A DNA stretch of 64,000 nt from Cohnella rhizoplanae (GCF_948329515.1 NZ_CAOJCN010000008.1:1-64000); one strand, 5' to 3'; shown: positions 7,833-22,223, counted from the first letter of the stretch. The notes: generated from the sequence alone by a model not told the origin. A program made the numbers and translations.

Positions 7833-8264
7833 TTAACCGGCGCTCGTCAGAAGCCTGCGCACCCGCTCGTCGCGCAGCCAGAGCGCGCCCCACACGAGGA
7901 CGGCCACGTACACCGGGAACAGTGTATTTGAAAACAGCGGCGCATCGATCCTCACTTGAGCCGCTACCGCCCCGCCTAGATAGCCGGTCAGCAGCACCGC
8001 GCCCCAGAAGGAAGTGCGAGGCACGAGGTACAGGAGAGTTGCGAGCAACGCGAGGACGCCCATCACGGCCATATGGCTCTCCGAATAACCGAGCTCGAGC
8101 GTGCCTTCGATGACGGGCGCCGGTCCGACGAGCTTCCCGATTCCGTCAAAAAGCATGAATAAGACGGCAATGCCGCCCATGATCCGCGCCGTCCAGACCC
8201 TCCCTCCGCTGCGAGCGCTTGCCCGTACGCCGGTCTTCATCTTCATTTCCCGTTCGATCGTCAT
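7833..8264 (-). CDS. DoxX-like integral membrane protein
   Basis: A 143-residue protein with four hydrophobic segments: about 26-46 (ending GIGKLVGP), 62-81, 87-105 and 113-128. The first-helix motif LFDGIGKLVGPAPVIEGT and the small size fit the DoxX_2 family. Members are linked to oxidative or thiol stress, but the biochemical role is unsettled. AGAGG lies nine bases before the ATG. It follows the alpha/beta hydrolase on the same strand after 103 bases and has its own copy of a motif shared with that gene. Confidence 0.75.
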   Translation of the reverse strand: MTIEREMKMKTGVRASARSGGRVWTARIMGGIAVLFMLFDGIGKLVGPAPVIEGTLELGYSESHMAVMGVLALLATLLYLVPRTSFWGAVLLTGYLGGAVAAQVRIDAPLFSNTLFPVYVAVLVWGALWLRDERVRRLLTSAG

Positions 8265-8303
8265 GCTCTACATCCTCTCGGCATTGTTTTTCGGCTTCTA
8301 CTC

Positions 8304-8334
8304 AGACAACGAACGGCCAACGGCGAGATCGACA
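8304..8334 (-). promoter_or_regulatory. ECF-type promoter-like motif upstream of DoxX
   Basis: On the minus strand it reads TGTCGAT-N12-CGTTCGTTGTCT, ending 39 bases before the DoxX ATG. The same two blocks with identical spacing occur at 9195-9225. Read as TGTCGAT-N16-CGTTGTC, it resembles ECF sigma promoters of the TGTCACA-N16-CGTC kind (ECF41). A repressor or activator site is the alternative. Confidence 0.5.
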
Positions 8335-8367
8335 TACCGGCAAATATTTTTTATGACAGCTCTGGTA

Positions 8368-9162
8368 TTATCGCAAGAAATCAGCCAGGACGGGCGCCAA
8401 TGCGGCGGGTTTTACGATATGCGTCTGGCCGGGCAGCGTATGATGCTTCGCTTCCGGAAGCGCCTGCGCCAACGCATCCATGGCTTGGCGCATCCAGGAC
8501 GGGCTCTTGCCGCCGACCGCAACCAGCGTCGGAACCCGGACGTCCGACCAACGGCTGAGCGGCTCCTTGCGGCCCTTCTGCAGGTCGAACGTCAGCCGCG
8601 TGTCGTACGGCAGCGTGCGGGCGACCGCTTTGAGCTTGGACCACGCCGGCATGAGCGGCATCAGAGCCACGACCGGGGCCGGCAGCCCCACGCCCGTGCG
8701 CATGAACAGCTTGACCGCCGCGCCGCGTCGATCCGCTTCCACTAGCGCCTCCATACGCTTTTCATAATCGTCCGGCAAGGGCCGGCGACTGTCGTCCGTC
8801 ACGAACGGGGCCTCGTACAAGGCCAGCTTCCGGATCGTCGTCAAGCGCGCAGCCGCTTCCAGCGCCAGCGCCGCTCCCGAGGAGATGCCGTATACGTACG
8901 CGGATCCTCCCGCTTCCTCGATCAACGCGGCGATATCCTCGACCTCGCGCTCTACCGCATATACCGCCTGGTCGCCGCTCTCGCCGCGCCCTCTTCGGTC
9001 GTACGTGTACACGGCGTATTCCCGCTGCAGCAGCGAAGCCAAAGCTCCGTTCGGTCCGTTCGACCGGCTGCACAACGCCCCGTCGATCAACAGAAGCGGC
9101 GGTCCTTCTCCAAGCTTGTCGTACGCGATCCTGGTGCCGTCCTTCGAGGTTACTGTTCTCAT
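8368..9162 (-). CDS. Alpha/beta hydrolase
   Basis: A 264-residue alpha/beta-fold hydrolase. It has an N-terminal strand pair, an oxyanion-loop region (LLLIDGALCS), the YTYDRRGRGESG segment, the nucleophile elbow G-I-S94-S-G and the late His248 (GQTHIVKP). The acid residue is not obvious. There is no signal peptide. It looks like the small cytosolic esterase/haloperoxidase-like hydrolases of soil bacilli; substrate unknown. GGGAGG lies six bases before the ATG. It shares an upstream motif with the DoxX gene downstream, so the two are probably co-regulated. Confidence 0.8.
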   Translation of the reverse strand: MRTVTSKDGTRIAYDKLGEGPPLLLIDGALCSRSNGPNGALASLLQREYAVYTYDRRGRGESGDQAVYAVEREVEDIAALIEEAGGSAYVYGISSGAALALEAAARLTTIRKLALYEAPFVTDDSRRPLPDDYEKRMEALVEADRRGAAVKLFMRTGVGLPAPVVALMPLMPAWSKLKAVARTLPYDTRLTFDLQKGRKEPLSRWSDVRVPTLVAVGGKSPSWMRQAMDALAQALPEAKHHTLPGQTHIVKPAALAPVLADFLR

Positions 9163-9194
9163 AGCGCCTCCCGGTAGATGCTGCGTCTTTATAT

Positions 9195-9225
9195 AGACAA
9201 CGAACGAGCGAAGCCGGAATCGACA
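9195..9225 (-). promoter_or_regulatory. ECF-type promoter-like motif upstream of the alpha/beta hydrolase
   Basis: On the minus strand: TGTCGAT-N12-CGTTCGTTGTCT, ending 32 bases before the hydrolase ATG. Both blocks are base-for-base identical to those at 8304-8334, while the 12 bases between them differ, as expected for a conserved bipartite site. Confidence 0.5.
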
Positions 9226-9251
9226 GCGCCGTCGCTCTTTTTCACGATAAA

Positions 9252-9323
9252 AGCCATGAAAAGAACCTTGCCGACCGAAGTCGCTTCATGGCTCTCATTC
9301 ATGGCTCTCATTCATGGCTCTCA
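9252..9323 (-). terminator. Terminator-like structure with a triplicated 13-bp arm
   Basis: The unit TTCATGGCTCTCA (plus strand) occurs three times head to tail at 9285-9323. Each copy can pair with AGCCATGAA at 9252-9260. On the minus strand this gives AGCCATGAA, an inner CGAC-TTCG-GTCG tetraloop, then TTCATGGCT followed by TTT, 40 bases past the stop of the SpoIIP-like gene. The extra copies offer alternative left arms. Confidence 0.5.
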
Positions 9324-9364
9324 GATGATAGTTAGTAAAGATAAGTCCGCATATATGCCTTCGA

Positions 9365-10594
9365 TCAAGTCAGCTTCGTCGCTCCTACATAAGCGGCGAA
9401 TATATCGGCCAACGCATCGGCCGTATGGAGCGACTCCTGCAGGGTGTTGTTGGCGCCGCCGATCTCGATCAGCATGCTGCGCGGGGACAGCGACTGGTTG
9501 TACTCCCCGTCTCCGTGCGCCGAATCCTTCATCAATACGCCTCGCGACAACCCGGGGTACTTCTTCTCCAGCCGAGCGCTCAGGGCCTCCGCGAATTGCT
9601 TGTTGGCCTTGTAGTCGGCATTCCCCATCCCGATGACGAACATCACCCGGGCATACGACTTGCCTCCCAGCGTCACGGTCGTCTGCTTGCGGGGCACGTC
9701 GCCGTCCCTATGAATATCGAAGAAGTATCCGAGCGAGGCATTATTTCTCATGGCCGCCTGGACCGTCTTGCGCGATTCGGCATACGCTTGCGAGTAACCG
9801 AGATCCTTCTCCGCGAGCCGCTCCGTGATATCGTCGTCGGCCACGAGGGCCGAGACGCCCTTCTTCCCAAGCGCCGTCCCGAGCCGCTCTCCCACCAGCG
9901 TGATGTTGACCTTGGGATCGTCGATCGACAGACCCTGGGTCTGCGTGGCCGCGTTCTTCCACGATTCCCGGTTATGCGTGTGATAAATGTAGACTTGTCC
10001 GCCGCTCGCCGACGTGGCCGTCTTGGTTCCGGGCGAGCCGTCCGCCGACACGACCCACGCGGCCACATAGGCCGTCCCCTTCTTGCCGAGCGAGATGCGA
10101 TACCAATCGCCCTTCTGGGACAGGATGGTATACGTCTCTCCCGGCTGCGCCTTGCCGACGATATCCTCGTCCGTGCTGGGCCCCCTGCGAAGATTCGTGA
10201 CATCCGTAATCCTCACGACCGCAGGCTTAGCGCTCGCCTGGATGACGGCCGGCTTGGCATCGGCTGTCGTCTGCTTGATATAATCGGCGAATACCCAGCC
10301 CGACTTCTTCTCCGAGAGTTGGATCTTCAGCCATTCGCCCTGCTTGTCCAGCACCTCGTAGCTGCCGCTCTTGCCGATCATCTGGATGACGGACGCGGTC
10401 AGCTTGGGCGCCGTCCGCACGTTCAGCCGGTCGACCGTGCTCCGGGCATACGTTTGACTAGACTTCAAGGCGGCTGCCTTCACCGAGGCGCTGCTTTTCG
10501 ACTGGGAGGAAGCCTGCTGTCCGAAGGCCGGCTGGGTTGCGCCGAGCAGCAGACATACGCCGATTACCGCGCTTCCGATCGCATATCGCAACAA
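9365..10594 (-). CDS. Secreted SpoIIP-family amidase with two SH3b domains
   Basis: A 409-residue exported protein. Residues 1-25 are a signal peptide. Two bacterial SH3 modules lie at about 50-108 (RLNVRTAP...GWVFADYI) and 128-183 (TNLRRGPS...AYVAAWV). The rest matches the SpoIIP/amidase_3-like catalytic fold, with YHTHNRESW (His205, His207), FDIHRD and SPRSMLIEIGG. SpoIIP cleaves peptidoglycan during engulfment and normally carries a membrane anchor; here SH3b wall-binding modules replace it, which suggests a wall hydrolase working outside, perhaps not in sporulation. The start is TTG with AAAGGGGA upstream; the next TTG codon is equally possible. Confidence 0.8.
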   Translation of the reverse strand: MLRYAIGSAVIGVCLLLGATQPAFGQQASSQSKSSASVKAAALKSSQTYARSTVDRLNVRTAPKLTASVIQMIGKSGSYEVLDKQGEWLKIQLSEKKSGWVFADYIKQTTADAKPAVIQASAKPAVVRITDVTNLRRGPSTDEDIVGKAQPGETYTILSQKGDWYRISLGKKGTAYVAAWVVSADGSPGTKTATSASGGQVYIYHTHNRESWKNAATQTQGLSIDDPKVNITLVGERLGTALGKKGVSALVADDDITERLAEKDLGYSQAYAESRKTVQAAMRNNASLGYFFDIHRDGDVPRKQTTVTLGGKSYARVMFVIGMGNADYKANKQFAEALSARLEKKYPGLSRGVLMKDSAHGDGEYNQSLSPRSMLIEIGGANNTLQESLHTADALADIFAAYVGATKLT

Positions 10595-10782
10595 GTTGTC
10601 CCCTTTCGATTTTGAATATCAAGCGTTATCCTTCCGACTTTGCGTTCAACACGTTTTCGACGCCAATCTCTTATTTCCTGCTCCGAACGCCAATTTTTGC
10701 TTATTAAAAAGGACTCATCTCTTCGCAGACCATCCGCGAGAAAGAGCCCTTCGTTGTTTGTCGGGGTATATGATACAACAAA

Positions 10783-10807
10783 AAAAGAGGGGGTTAGCCC
10801 CTCTTTT
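10783..10807 (-). terminator. Intrinsic terminator of the HEAT-repeat gene
   Basis: AAAGAGGGG pairs with CCCCTCTTT, and on the minus strand a run of seven T follows, ten bases past the stop at 10817. Confidence 0.8.
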
Positions 10808-10816
10808 CCCAAAGTT

Positions 10817-11251
10817 TTATTTCAGCGAAGCCCACACGTTTTCAAGCCAATTATCGAAGTCCGCGCCTCGTTCGCCTTCGTAGGCATCATAGATGTCGAG
10901 TCTCATCTTTTTTAATTTCTCTTTAAACTCTTCGAAGGAATGGCCTGCGGGCAAGCTTTTCTTAATTCGAACCAAAATCTTCGTAACGCCTTTGACCAAG
11001 TCGCCTGTTTTCCTGGGCGGCAATACGACGTCTTCGCCCAACTGCTTGAGCTTGTGGTACGCGGCCGCTTGAACGGAATATACCGTATCGTTATTCATCC
11101 TATGCTTAAGCACATCGATGGTCTTGGGATTGTTCCACCGACCTAGCTCTTCCACGGCGTTCAGGCGTTCTCTCCAGGACGTGCGATTCGCGGCTGCCTT
11201 TAACTCTTCATAATTGGAAGGCAATTCATTCTTCACTTCATCTATGCGCAA
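10817..11251 (-). CDS. HEAT-repeat domain protein
   Basis: A 144-residue soluble all-helical protein. The segment SWRERLNAVEELGRWNNPKTIDVLKHRMNNDTVYSVQAAAYHKLKQLG has the two-helix HEAT/PBS-lyase-like repeat pattern. The C-terminal half is charged and helical (FEEFKEKLKKMRLDIYDAYEGE). Such proteins act as binding scaffolds; no partner is evident. The start appears to be TTG, since the nearby ATG frames close at once. It follows the YdeI-like gene by 80 bases on the same strand. Confidence 0.6.
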   Translation of the reverse strand: MRIDEVKNELPSNYEELKAAANRTSWRERLNAVEELGRWNNPKTIDVLKHRMNNDTVYSVQAAAYHKLKQLGEDVVLPPRKTGDLVKGVTKILVRIKKSLPAGHSFEEFKEKLKKMRLDIYDAYEGERGADFDNWLENVWASLK

Positions 11252-11330
11252 TTGAACCCATCCCGTCCTTTATGTTCGTTGTCGATCGTAGATATGCATC
11301 CATCCTCATCTCTATAGTATAGACTAAATT

Positions 11331-11894
11331 CTAGTCCTCTAAAAGACGTCCATTATCGTTCCATTGGCCGTACATTTTATTTAGTCTGGTATATGCGATA
11401 AACTTGTCCAACCGCTTGTTGAATCGTTCGGAATCCTTCTTATAGCTCTGGATCGTGTCGATTCGGACGGTTTTGTACAAGTCCGGGAACTTGGAGTAAT
11501 GCTCGTACGCCTTTGCATCCTCCATCAGCCTTCGCTCGATGACCGGGTCGATTCTAAACGCGTCTTGGCGCAGATCCGGAAGGACGCGCCTTCCTTCTTC
11601 CGTCATCCGTCCGAGCTTTTCGAGCCGGCGGACCCGCGCTTTATTTAATTCGGTCCACGAGCTTGCTTGGCTTCTGGGAGACAGCCTTTGAGCGAGCGCC
11701 GTTTCAGCTATTTTCTTTTTCGTTCCATCGATCCACCCAAAGCATAGGGCTTGCTCGACGGCGTCCAGATACAGCAACGTATCCGGGGTTGGCGTCATCC
11801 TGACGACAACCCAACATGATTTTTCGGTCCTGCTATTTTCGCAGAGCCAAGCCCTTAAATCTTCCTTGGCTCGCACGGACAACAGATTTTCCAT
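11331..11894 (-). CDS. YdeI/OmpD-associated family protein
   Basis: A 187-residue protein. The order LRAWLCENSRTEKSCWVVV...YLDAVEQALCFGWIDGTKKK...LAQRLSPRSQASSWTELNKARVRRLEKLGRM is the hallmark of the YdeI family, sometimes annotated as bacteriocin-protection proteins; the molecular role is unknown. I chose the ATG at 11894, since AAGAAGG lies six bases before it and it follows the VOC gene stop by 11 bases. It is probably the second gene of a unit with the VOC gene. Confidence 0.75.
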   Translation of the reverse strand: MENLLSVRAKEDLRAWLCENSRTEKSCWVVVRMTPTPDTLLYLDAVEQALCFGWIDGTKKKIAETALAQRLSPRSQASSWTELNKARVRRLEKLGRMTEEGRRVLPDLRQDAFRIDPVIERRLMEDAKAYEHYSKFPDLYKTVRIDTIQSYKKDSERFNKRLDKFIAYTRLNKMYGQWNDNGRLLED

Positions 11895-11905
11895 CTTCAT
11901 CCTTC

Positions 11906-12373
11906 TTACGGTTGCTTGGCTGCCAGCACGCGATCCAGGAACTTGTCGGCGTCGCCGTTGAACTTCCAGACGATGCCGAACCGGTCGACCAGCATCCCGA
12001 AGCAGGAAGACCAAGGCATGTCGGATAAAGGCATGATCACATACCCGCCGGCAGACAAACGATTAAAATACGCTTCCAGCGTTGGTCGGCTCTCGTTGAC
12101 GATGCTGATGAGCACGTTATTTCCTTTTACCAGATCGCCCATTCCCTGCTTCATCGAGGACAACAGATCCGATATCATGATCTTCCCCCCGGCAAACGCG
12201 ATCGACGACTCCATAATCATCCTTAACTCGCTCTCCGGCAAGGGGTAATTCGGATCGTGCGGGAGATCCCCGAATCTCACTTGCTTCACTTCATTCGAGT
12301 CCAAAGCCTCCGCATAGAACTGGATCGCCTCCGCTGCATTCCCGTCAAAATTCAAGTACGCGATAACCGCCAT
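11906..12373 (-). CDS. VOC-superfamily protein, PhnB/glyoxalase-like
   Basis: A 155-residue protein with paired beta-alpha-beta modules. AYLNFDGNAAEAIQFYAEAL opens the fold, and the second half includes ISIVNESRPTLEAYFNRLSAGG and SSCFGMLVDRFGIVWKFN. This is the PhnB-like branch often annotated as 3-demethylubiquinone methyltransferase-like, mostly of unknown substrate. The ATG at 12373 has AGGAGG eight bases upstream. It is divergent from the YafY/WYL regulator at 12465, which is the likely controller. Confidence 0.8.
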   Translation of the reverse strand: MAVIAYLNFDGNAAEAIQFYAEALDSNEVKQVRFGDLPHDPNYPLPESELRMIMESSIAFAGGKIMISDLLSSMKQGMGDLVKGNNVLISIVNESRPTLEAYFNRLSAGGYVIMPLSDMPWSSCFGMLVDRFGIVWKFNGDADKFLDRVLAAKQP

Positions 12374-12418
12374 GTGTAAAACCTCCTCTTTGTTATAACT
12401 GAAGCATAAGCTATGATA

Positions 12419-12439
12419 GGTGACAGCTAGTATGTCACC
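12419..12439. promoter_or_regulatory. Dyad operator candidate between VOC gene and WYL regulator
   Basis: GGTGACA and TGTCACC form perfect 7-bp arms around a 7-base centre (21 bp in all), 26 bases before the regulator start. It is the only clear dyad in the divergent intergenic region and is placed to control both genes. Confidence 0.55.
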
Positions 12440-12464
12440 ATTCCATGGCGGATCGAGGATGAAA

Positions 12465-13376
12465 ATGGAGAAGATCGAGCGGTTAATCGCGATCGTGATG
12501 GTTCTGCTGCAAAAGGAAATCGTTTCGGCTGCGACATTTTCTAAATTATTGAACGTGTCCAAAAGAACCGTTCTCCGCGATATGGAAACGCTCGGCTTGT
12601 CGAATATACCGGTCTATGCGATCCAGGGAGCGAGCGGCGGCTACGGCATTATGGATGAATACAAGATCGACAAACGTCTGTTAAACAGCACGGACCTGGA
12701 AAATATATTATTGGCCCTGAGCGGTCTGGAACAGATCTATGTGAGCCGGGAAGTCGAAGTCACGATCAAAAAAATCGAAGCCATGGTCAACGCCGTAACG
12801 CTGAAAAGGTCCGTTCGCTTGTCCTTTTATGACTGGAGCGGCCGCGACGAGATGATGGATGTCTTGAAGATATGCCAAGAGGCGATCTTGCACTATAGAC
12901 AGGTTACCTTTGACTACATCGATAAAGAGGGCGTGCCGACCGCCAGAACGGTCGAGCCGTACCAGCTTCACTTTAGCGAGATGAGCTGGTATCTGATCGG
13001 ATTCTGCCTGACGCGCATGGCGTATCGAACTTTCAAGCTGTCCAGAACCGACAATCTGACGTTGGACAAGCGGACATTCGTTCCTAGAGAGGGCGCAGCG
13101 GACCAGCGGTTCGCAGCAGGATTTTCGCCCGAGCTCGTGGAAGTGAAGGCGCTGATCTCGCCTGCGATCAGGGATCAATTCATTGAGCGGTACGGTAAAC
13201 ACAGCATCGAGCCCCATAGCGCCGCATTTCTACTCGCAACCATCGACATTCCGCAAAACCGCATCGGGTTCCGGCATTTAGCCGGCTTCGGAACGGAGTT
13301 AAAGGTCATCGCGCCTTCCTCTTATGTAGAGGACTTTCAGCGGTACGTCGAGGACATCATCGAAAATTACCGTTAA
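12465..13376 (+). CDS. YafY/DeoR-type transcriptional regulator with WYL domain
   Basis: A 303-residue regulator. The N-terminal winged helix (about 1-60) has the recognition-helix pattern FSKLLNVSKRTVLRDMETL and a wing containing GGYGI. A WYL domain follows (about 125-205: VTFDYIDKEG...PYQLHFSEMSWYLIGFCLTRMAYRTFKLSRTDNL), then a WCX-type C-terminal domain. WYL domains sense ligands, in some cases nucleic acids. The start ATG 12465 has GAGG six bases before it; ATG 12459 is the alternative. Its target is probably the divergent VOC-YdeI unit through the dyad at 12419-12439. Confidence 0.8.
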   Translation: MEKIERLIAIVMVLLQKEIVSAATFSKLLNVSKRTVLRDMETLGLSNIPVYAIQGASGGYGIMDEYKIDKRLLNSTDLENILLALSGLEQIYVSREVEVTIKKIEAMVNAVTLKRSVRLSFYDWSGRDEMMDVLKICQEAILHYRQVTFDYIDKEGVPTARTVEPYQLHFSEMSWYLIGFCLTRMAYRTFKLSRTDNLTLDKRTFVPREGAADQRFAAGFSPELVEVKALISPAIRDQFIERYGKHSIEPHSAAFLLATIDIPQNRIGFRHLAGFGTELKVIAPSSYVEDFQRYVEDIIENYR

Positions 13377-13380
13377 AAAA

Positions 13381-13399
13381 GAGAGGCGGACCGCCTCTC
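13381..13399. terminator. Tight hairpin after the WYL regulator
   Basis: GAGAGGCGG pairs with CCGCCTCTC around a minimal loop. It sits between convergent genes; the A-run on its left gives a T-run on the minus strand. Confidence 0.6.
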
Positions 13400-13437
13400 C
13401 TTATTCAGACTCTCTACGCTGTATGTTCGGCTACCTC

Positions 13438-14721
13438 TTACCGGCGCATACCGCCTCTGCCGCCACCGCCACCGCCGCCACCCATGCGCGACTGCGTAAT
13501 TTCCGTGATCTTCTCTCCGTTGACCGTCACGTCTCCGCCGTTCAATTGAGCCGTGCCGTCCGCGTCGAAGGCAGAAGTCGGCGCCGTAACGTTGATGGTG
13601 CCGCCATTCACGTACAGATCGCCGTTGGAATCGAACGCGTCCGTATCCCCGCTGCCCATACTTACGTCGATCGTGCCGCCGTTCACCACAATCGATACAT
13701 CGCCATCGACTTTTTGCGCGGCATTGATGCCGTCATCGTTCGCATGCAGCGTGATCTGTCCGTCATTGATGAGAATGTTGTTAGCTTCGATGCCTTCCGC
13801 GCTTTCCGTAATGTTGATGGTGCCGCCGTCGATCTGAACCAGGCTGTTGCCTTGGATGCCGTCGTCGGCCGCGGCGATGTTCAGCGTGCCGTCTTTGATA
13901 TAGATGTAGCCGAGGGTCGCATCCTCTTCGTTCTCGCTGTGCAGGGCATCCTTGCCCGCCTCGATCGTGATCGACCCGCCATGGATCAGAAGGGCATCGT
14001 TCGCCTCGAGCGCATCCGCAGCCGATTGAATATGGTAGACGCCGCCTGTGATCTTGAGATCGTCCTTGGACGAGATTCCGTTCCCTTCCTTCGATACGAT
14101 CTCCAGCGTTCCGGGGCCATTCAGCGTCACGTCCGCCCTGGAGAAGATCACCGCATCCAGATTCGTCTCTCCATCCGCCGCATAAGTCCCCGTGACCTCC
14201 AGATGATTCGTACCGTCCGTGGAGGTCACGAATACCTTATCCGCTGCCTTCGCATAGATGGCCGGCGCGTCTTCGTTGGTGATGCTGACGCCGTCCAGGA
14301 CGATCTGGACCTTCGCATCCTCGGGGGCTTCCACGACGACCGTCGCATTCGTCGCTTCGCCGCTGAGTACATATACGCCTTCGGCATCGATCGTCACGTC
14401 TTTACCGCTCTCGAGCTTAACTTGCGCAGCCCCGGTCAGGTCCGCCGTTTGCTCCAGATCCCGATCGCTGAATAACGTCGCGGTGTCGAGAGCGGAGGTT
14501 CCGGCTGCCGACGTTCCGCTCGACGCCGCTGTCGCGCTCGCCGCGGACGCGGCTGCCGATGGAGCGGTTGCTGCCGATTCGCTCGTCGCCGAAGCGACTG
14601 CGGCCTGCGCAGCTGCGGCGTTCCCGTTGCCGACTTCTGACTTAGCGCATCCTGCAACGGTTGCGGTTAGTAATAGGGCCATCGTGGCGGCGCTAATGGT
14701 TTTCATCTTATTGGATTTCAT
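13438..14721 (-). CDS. Cthe_2159-like carbohydrate-binding lipoprotein (DUF4353)
   Basis: A 427-residue lipoprotein. Residues 1-24 are a signal ending in the lipobox VAGC with Cys25. An Ala/Ser/Thr linker (about 30-78) follows, then a parallel beta-helix built from units such as NGISSKDDLKITGG, ADALEANDALLIHGG, DDGIQGNSLVQIDGG and EGIEANNILINDG. This Asp-rich ladder is the DUF4353 family, whose Clostridium thermocellum member Cthe_2159 binds cellulose and acidic sugars with calcium. The tail has eight Gly in a row, then RGGMRR. GAGGAG precedes the ATG. It stands alone. Confidence 0.8.
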   Translation of the reverse strand: MKSNKMKTISAATMALLLTATVAGCAKSEVGNGNAAAAQAAVASATSESAATAPSAAASAASATAASSGTSAAGTSALDTATLFSDRDLEQTADLTGAAQVKLESGKDVTIDAEGVYVLSGEATNATVVVEAPEDAKVQIVLDGVSITNEDAPAIYAKAADKVFVTSTDGTNHLEVTGTYAADGETNLDAVIFSRADVTLNGPGTLEIVSKEGNGISSKDDLKITGGVYHIQSAADALEANDALLIHGGSITIEAGKDALHSENEEDATLGYIYIKDGTLNIAAADDGIQGNSLVQIDGGTINITESAEGIEANNILINDGQITLHANDDGINAAQKVDGDVSIVVNGGTIDVSMGSGDTDAFDSNGDLYVNGGTINVTAPTSAFDADGTAQLNGGDVTVNGEKITEITQSRMGGGGGGGGRGGMRR

Positions 14722-14817
14722 AGAATAACACTCCTCGTATAATCGGTGGTCTTGATTTATTTACATCATGCGGGATAGGGCTTAAATCAACCTTAAACTA
14801 CTCGCGCACGCAAAAAA

Positions 14818-14835
14818 GAGGGGTTGCAGCCCCTC
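14818..14835 (-). terminator. Intrinsic terminator, minus strand
   Basis: GAGGGG pairs with CCCCTC around a 6-base loop, and TTTTTT follows on the minus strand. It lies 140 bases past the stop of the giant SLH gene, beyond a first hairpin. Confidence 0.6.
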
Positions 14836-14892
14836 CTTACGATGATCGTCGCTACCCATAGTCAGAAATTGTTCTCGGATAAAACGCAAAGT

Positions 14893-14926
14893 GGGACCGG
14901 ACTGAGAGTATCTCAGACCCGGTCCC
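14893..14926 (-). terminator. Long hairpin after the 2119-residue SLH gene
   Basis: GGGACCGG pairs with CCGGTCCC, and an inner CTGAGA/TCTCAG stem closes on GTA. It lies 49 bases past the stop. The tail is only moderately T-rich. Confidence 0.6.
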
Positions 14927-14974
14927 GTTTGTGCGGAGCGGCCTCCCTATCGGTGCGGCCGCTCACGCCACCGC

Positions 14975-21334
<6,360 letters not shown>

Positions 21335-21496
21335 GATGTTGCTCCTTTTCTACTCAATTGAACTCCCGTGATTACTTCCATTATTATCGGCTAAAACTTG
21401 ACTCCGAATGAGGATCGATTCGACATATTCCGATAACCTATTAATATTAATTACAATACCGGTAGAAGGCATAATAGGCGATCGCCCCTCGCCAAA

Positions 21497-21526
21497 TAAA
21501 AAAGAACGCCCATCAAGGACGCTCTC
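21497..21526 (-). terminator. Intrinsic terminator of the thiol-redox operon
   Basis: On the minus strand GAGCGTCC pairs with GGGCGTTC (two wobble pairs) around TTGAT, and a T-run follows. It lies 35 bases past the peroxiredoxin stop. Confidence 0.65.
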
Positions 21527-21560
21527 ATGCTTTGTTGTCTTCCGGCGAGTCGATGGCCGT

Positions 21561-22205
21561 TCACAGCTTCCTTAACTCATCCAGAATATCCTCCGGCGCC
21601 AAGCGCTTCATAAAATCCGGGTTGACGTATGCGGAACGGATGATGCCGGACTCGTCGATCATGAAGGTGGAAGGAATGGGGAGGATCCACCGCTCGGTCG
21701 CGTTGTATTCGGCCAGATTCATGTTGAACCGGTTCGTCATGAGCTCCTGAAGGTACGACGGCACGTCGTATAAAATGTTGTAAAAGGCGGCCACCAGACC
21801 GTTCGTATCGCTGAGCACCTCGAACTGCAGCTCTTCCTTCTCCTGATGGGACAGCGTGTTGTCTGGGCTTTGCGGGCTGACTGCGATGAGTCTGGCGCCC
21901 AGCGCTTGAATCTCCGGCAATACCTTCTGATAGGACCGAAGCTGAGCGTTGCAGTAAGGGCACCAGCCGCCACGGTAGAAGGAGAGCACGACAGGTCCTT
22001 GGGCCAGTTCTTCGAATAAGTGAACGGGGCTGCCCATCGCGTTTTTCAACGTAAAATCCTTCGCCTTCTGCCCTTCCTGCAGGCCATACTGCATACCCGA
22101 CTCCTGCTGCTCCCGGATCGAACGGAACATCGCGGCCTGGACCTCCATGGGCGAATGCGCGACAAATTGTTGTTTCATTTCTTCCAGCGTTTGATTTAAT
22201 GACAT
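21561..22205 (-). CDS. Peroxiredoxin-like AhpC/TSA family protein
   Basis: A 214-residue thioredoxin-fold protein. An N-terminal helical extension (1-45) precedes the AhpC/TSA core with the active-site segment YRGGWCPYC, then AVSPQSPDNT and the cis-Pro region PIPSTFMID. The CPYC pair rather than TxxC places it with the redoxin/peroxiredoxin-like proteins that reduce peroxides or exchange disulfides. There is no signal peptide, so it is cytoplasmic. A strong GTAGGAGGAGA site precedes the ATG. It is the last gene of a unit with a CcdA-like membrane protein and a small thioredoxin-like protein, so electrons may pass between them. Confidence 0.8.
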   Translation of the reverse strand: MSLNQTLEEMKQQFVAHSPMEVQAAMFRSIREQQESGMQYGLQEGQKAKDFTLKNAMGSPVHLFEELAQGPVVLSFYRGGWCPYCNAQLRSYQKVLPEIQALGARLIAVSPQSPDNTLSHQEKEELQFEVLSDTNGLVAAFYNILYDVPSYLQELMTNRFNMNLAEYNATERWILPIPSTFMIDESGIIRSAYVNPDFMKRLAPEDILDELRKL

Positions 22206-22223
22206 GGTTGAATCTCCTCCTAC

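Noticed and set aside
9285..9323. The triple 13-bp repeat as a CRISPR-like array or integration site
   Set aside because: There are no spacers between the units, and the sequence is explained by a terminator arm.
11274..11289. GTTCGTTGTC near 11275 as a third copy of the ECF-like motif
   Set aside because: Only the -10-like block is present and it points away from any gene start; the TGTCGAT block is not at the right spacing.
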